Translations under genes and position numbers: made by a program | In this document: in pieces, positions 12,435 to 13,026 of the stretch | Numbering within the stretch: position 1 is the stretch's first letter | How the letters are laid out: each line of letters starts with the position of its first letter | Notes under the pieces: model-generated | Databases searched by the model: none | What the model was told of the DNA's origin: nothing | The model's input: only the letters and a program-made list of their open reading frames with translations | DNA from: an uncultured Oscillospiraceae bacterium | GTDB taxonomy: Bacteria > Bacillota > Clostridia > Oscillospirales > Ruminococcaceae | Direction: 5' to 3' | Length of the DNA: 13,026 nucleotides | Assembly (NCBI GenBank): GCA_900543705.1 | Contig: UQSL01000052.1 | Location: 1-13,026 of the forward strand

Positions 12435-13026
12435 ATGACACAGGAAAATTATGAGTACCGTACCAGCGAACGGATGCTGAGGCGGCAGTTCGAGGGCAGT
12501 GGGATATGGCGCATCCCGCTTATCCCAAAGGCGGAGTTTGAGCCGGGGGAATTTGAAGACCTGCGCGTGATAGGATTTGACCGGACGAAGTGGGACGACA
12601 CCGTCCATCTCGGGAGGATGGTACACTTTTTCCTCTACGATTACAAATTCGAGCGGGTATGGAACAAGCCGGATCACGACCTGGAAAAGCTCAAGCGCTA
12701 CCGCGCCGTGTTTTCGCCGGATTTCAGCATGTACCTGGAAATGAACCCGGTCATGCAGCTCTACAACACCTTCCGCAACCGCTGGTGCGGGGCGAATTTT
12801 GCCGCGCATGGGATGCGGGTTATCCCGACGGTGAGCTGGGGAGACGAGAACACCTTTGATTTCTGCTTTGAGGGAATCGAAAAGGGCGGCACCGTCGCCG
12901 TCTCCACCTACATGGTATCCGCACATGACGGGCGCGCCGACCAGAAGGATTTCTTTCTCAAAGGCTACGATGAAATGCTCCGGCGCATTGAACCGGAGCG
13001 GATTTTGTGCTACAACACGCCTTTCC
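12435..13026 (+). CDS. DUF4417 domain protein, C-terminus cut off by window
   Basis: The frame is open from the ATG at 12435 to the window edge, about 197 residues, with a strong AGGAGG seven bases upstream. I recognise the pattern of DUF4417. It shows LRVIGFDRTKWDD near residue 43, then VHFFLYDYKFERVWNKPD, a FSPDFSMYLEMNPVMQLYNTFRNRW segment, RVIPTVSW, and FDFCFEGIEKGGTVAVST. Members occur on chromosomes and in phages and other mobile elements of Firmicutes. No enzymatic activity is established that I know of. The many conserved Asp, Trp and Tyr residues would fit an enzyme or nucleic-acid binder, but that is a guess. GC content matches the neighbouring housekeeping genes, so recent transfer is not indicated. 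Confidence 0.85.
   Translation, partial: MTQENYEYRTSERMLRRQFEGSGIWRIPLIPKAEFEPGEFEDLRVIGFDRTKWDDTVHLGRMVHFFLYDYKFERVWNKPDHDLEKLKRYRAVFSPDFSMYLEMNPVMQLYNTFRNRWCGANFAAHGMRVIPTVSWGDENTFDFCFEGIEKGGTVAVSTYMVSAHDGRADQKDFFLKGYDEMLRRIEPERILCYNTPF

Noticed and set aside
12414..12926. 170-codon minus-strand frame opposite the DUF4417 gene
   Set aside because: It is the antisense of a well-supported coding frame that has a strong AGGAGG and domain pattern.
1..13026. CRISPR arrays, tRNA or rRNA genes, insertion sequences
   Set aside because: No regularly spaced repeats, no cloverleaf with T-loop sequence, no rRNA stretches and no transposase frames were seen on either strand.

Overview
The window looks like a low-to-mid GC Firmicute, most likely a Clostridia-class gut bacterium. 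The evidence is the Tn916-type conjugation genes, a class 1B dihydroorotate dehydrogenase pair (pyrK-pyrD), Gram-positive promoters and Shine-Dalgarno sites, and an LPXTG-like sorting signal. The species cannot be fixed from the sequence. Base composition changes near position 6400: AT-richer mobile DNA lies to the left, GC-richer chromosome to the right.

Region 1 (1 to about 6420) is the end of an integrative and conjugative element of the Tn916 superfamily, transcribed right to left. In transcription order it holds a large thioester/SpaA/VaFE surface adhesin (3095-6139), a 235-base structured leader (2860-3094), two DUF961 proteins matching Tn916 Orf23 and Orf22, a DUF2975 membrane protein with an XRE repressor under its own promoter and palindromic operator, an intrinsic terminator, and the N-terminal part of the FtsK-like coupling protein (Orf21/TcpA). 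The relaxase, oriT, channel genes and integrase would lie beyond the left edge. The element abuts the 3' end of rlmD, a known integration target for such elements, and leaves that gene with its catalytic glutamate and a full-length reading frame.

Region 2 (6382-12434) is chromosomal housekeeping DNA on the minus strand. It contains rlmD (23S rRNA m5U methyltransferase), a YclM-like aspartate kinase with its own promoter and terminator, about 420 bases of gene-free DNA with hairpins, and an ogt-pyrK-pyrD transcription unit. That unit has a good promoter upstream of ogt and a strong terminator after pyrD. ogt repairs alkylated DNA; pyrK and pyrD form the NAD-dependent dihydroorotate dehydrogenase of pyrimidine synthesis.

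Region 3 (12260-13026) is a divergent plus-strand unit: promoter, leader hairpin and the start of a DUF4417 gene that runs off the right edge.

The most interesting parts are the structured leader in front of the DUF961 genes, which has nested and competing pairings plus a 12-residue mini-ORF, and the two hairpins with U-tracts placed just upstream of the adhesin and coupling-protein genes. Both suggest RNA-level control of the element's surface and transfer functions. These are predictions from reading the sequence and were not computed or searched.
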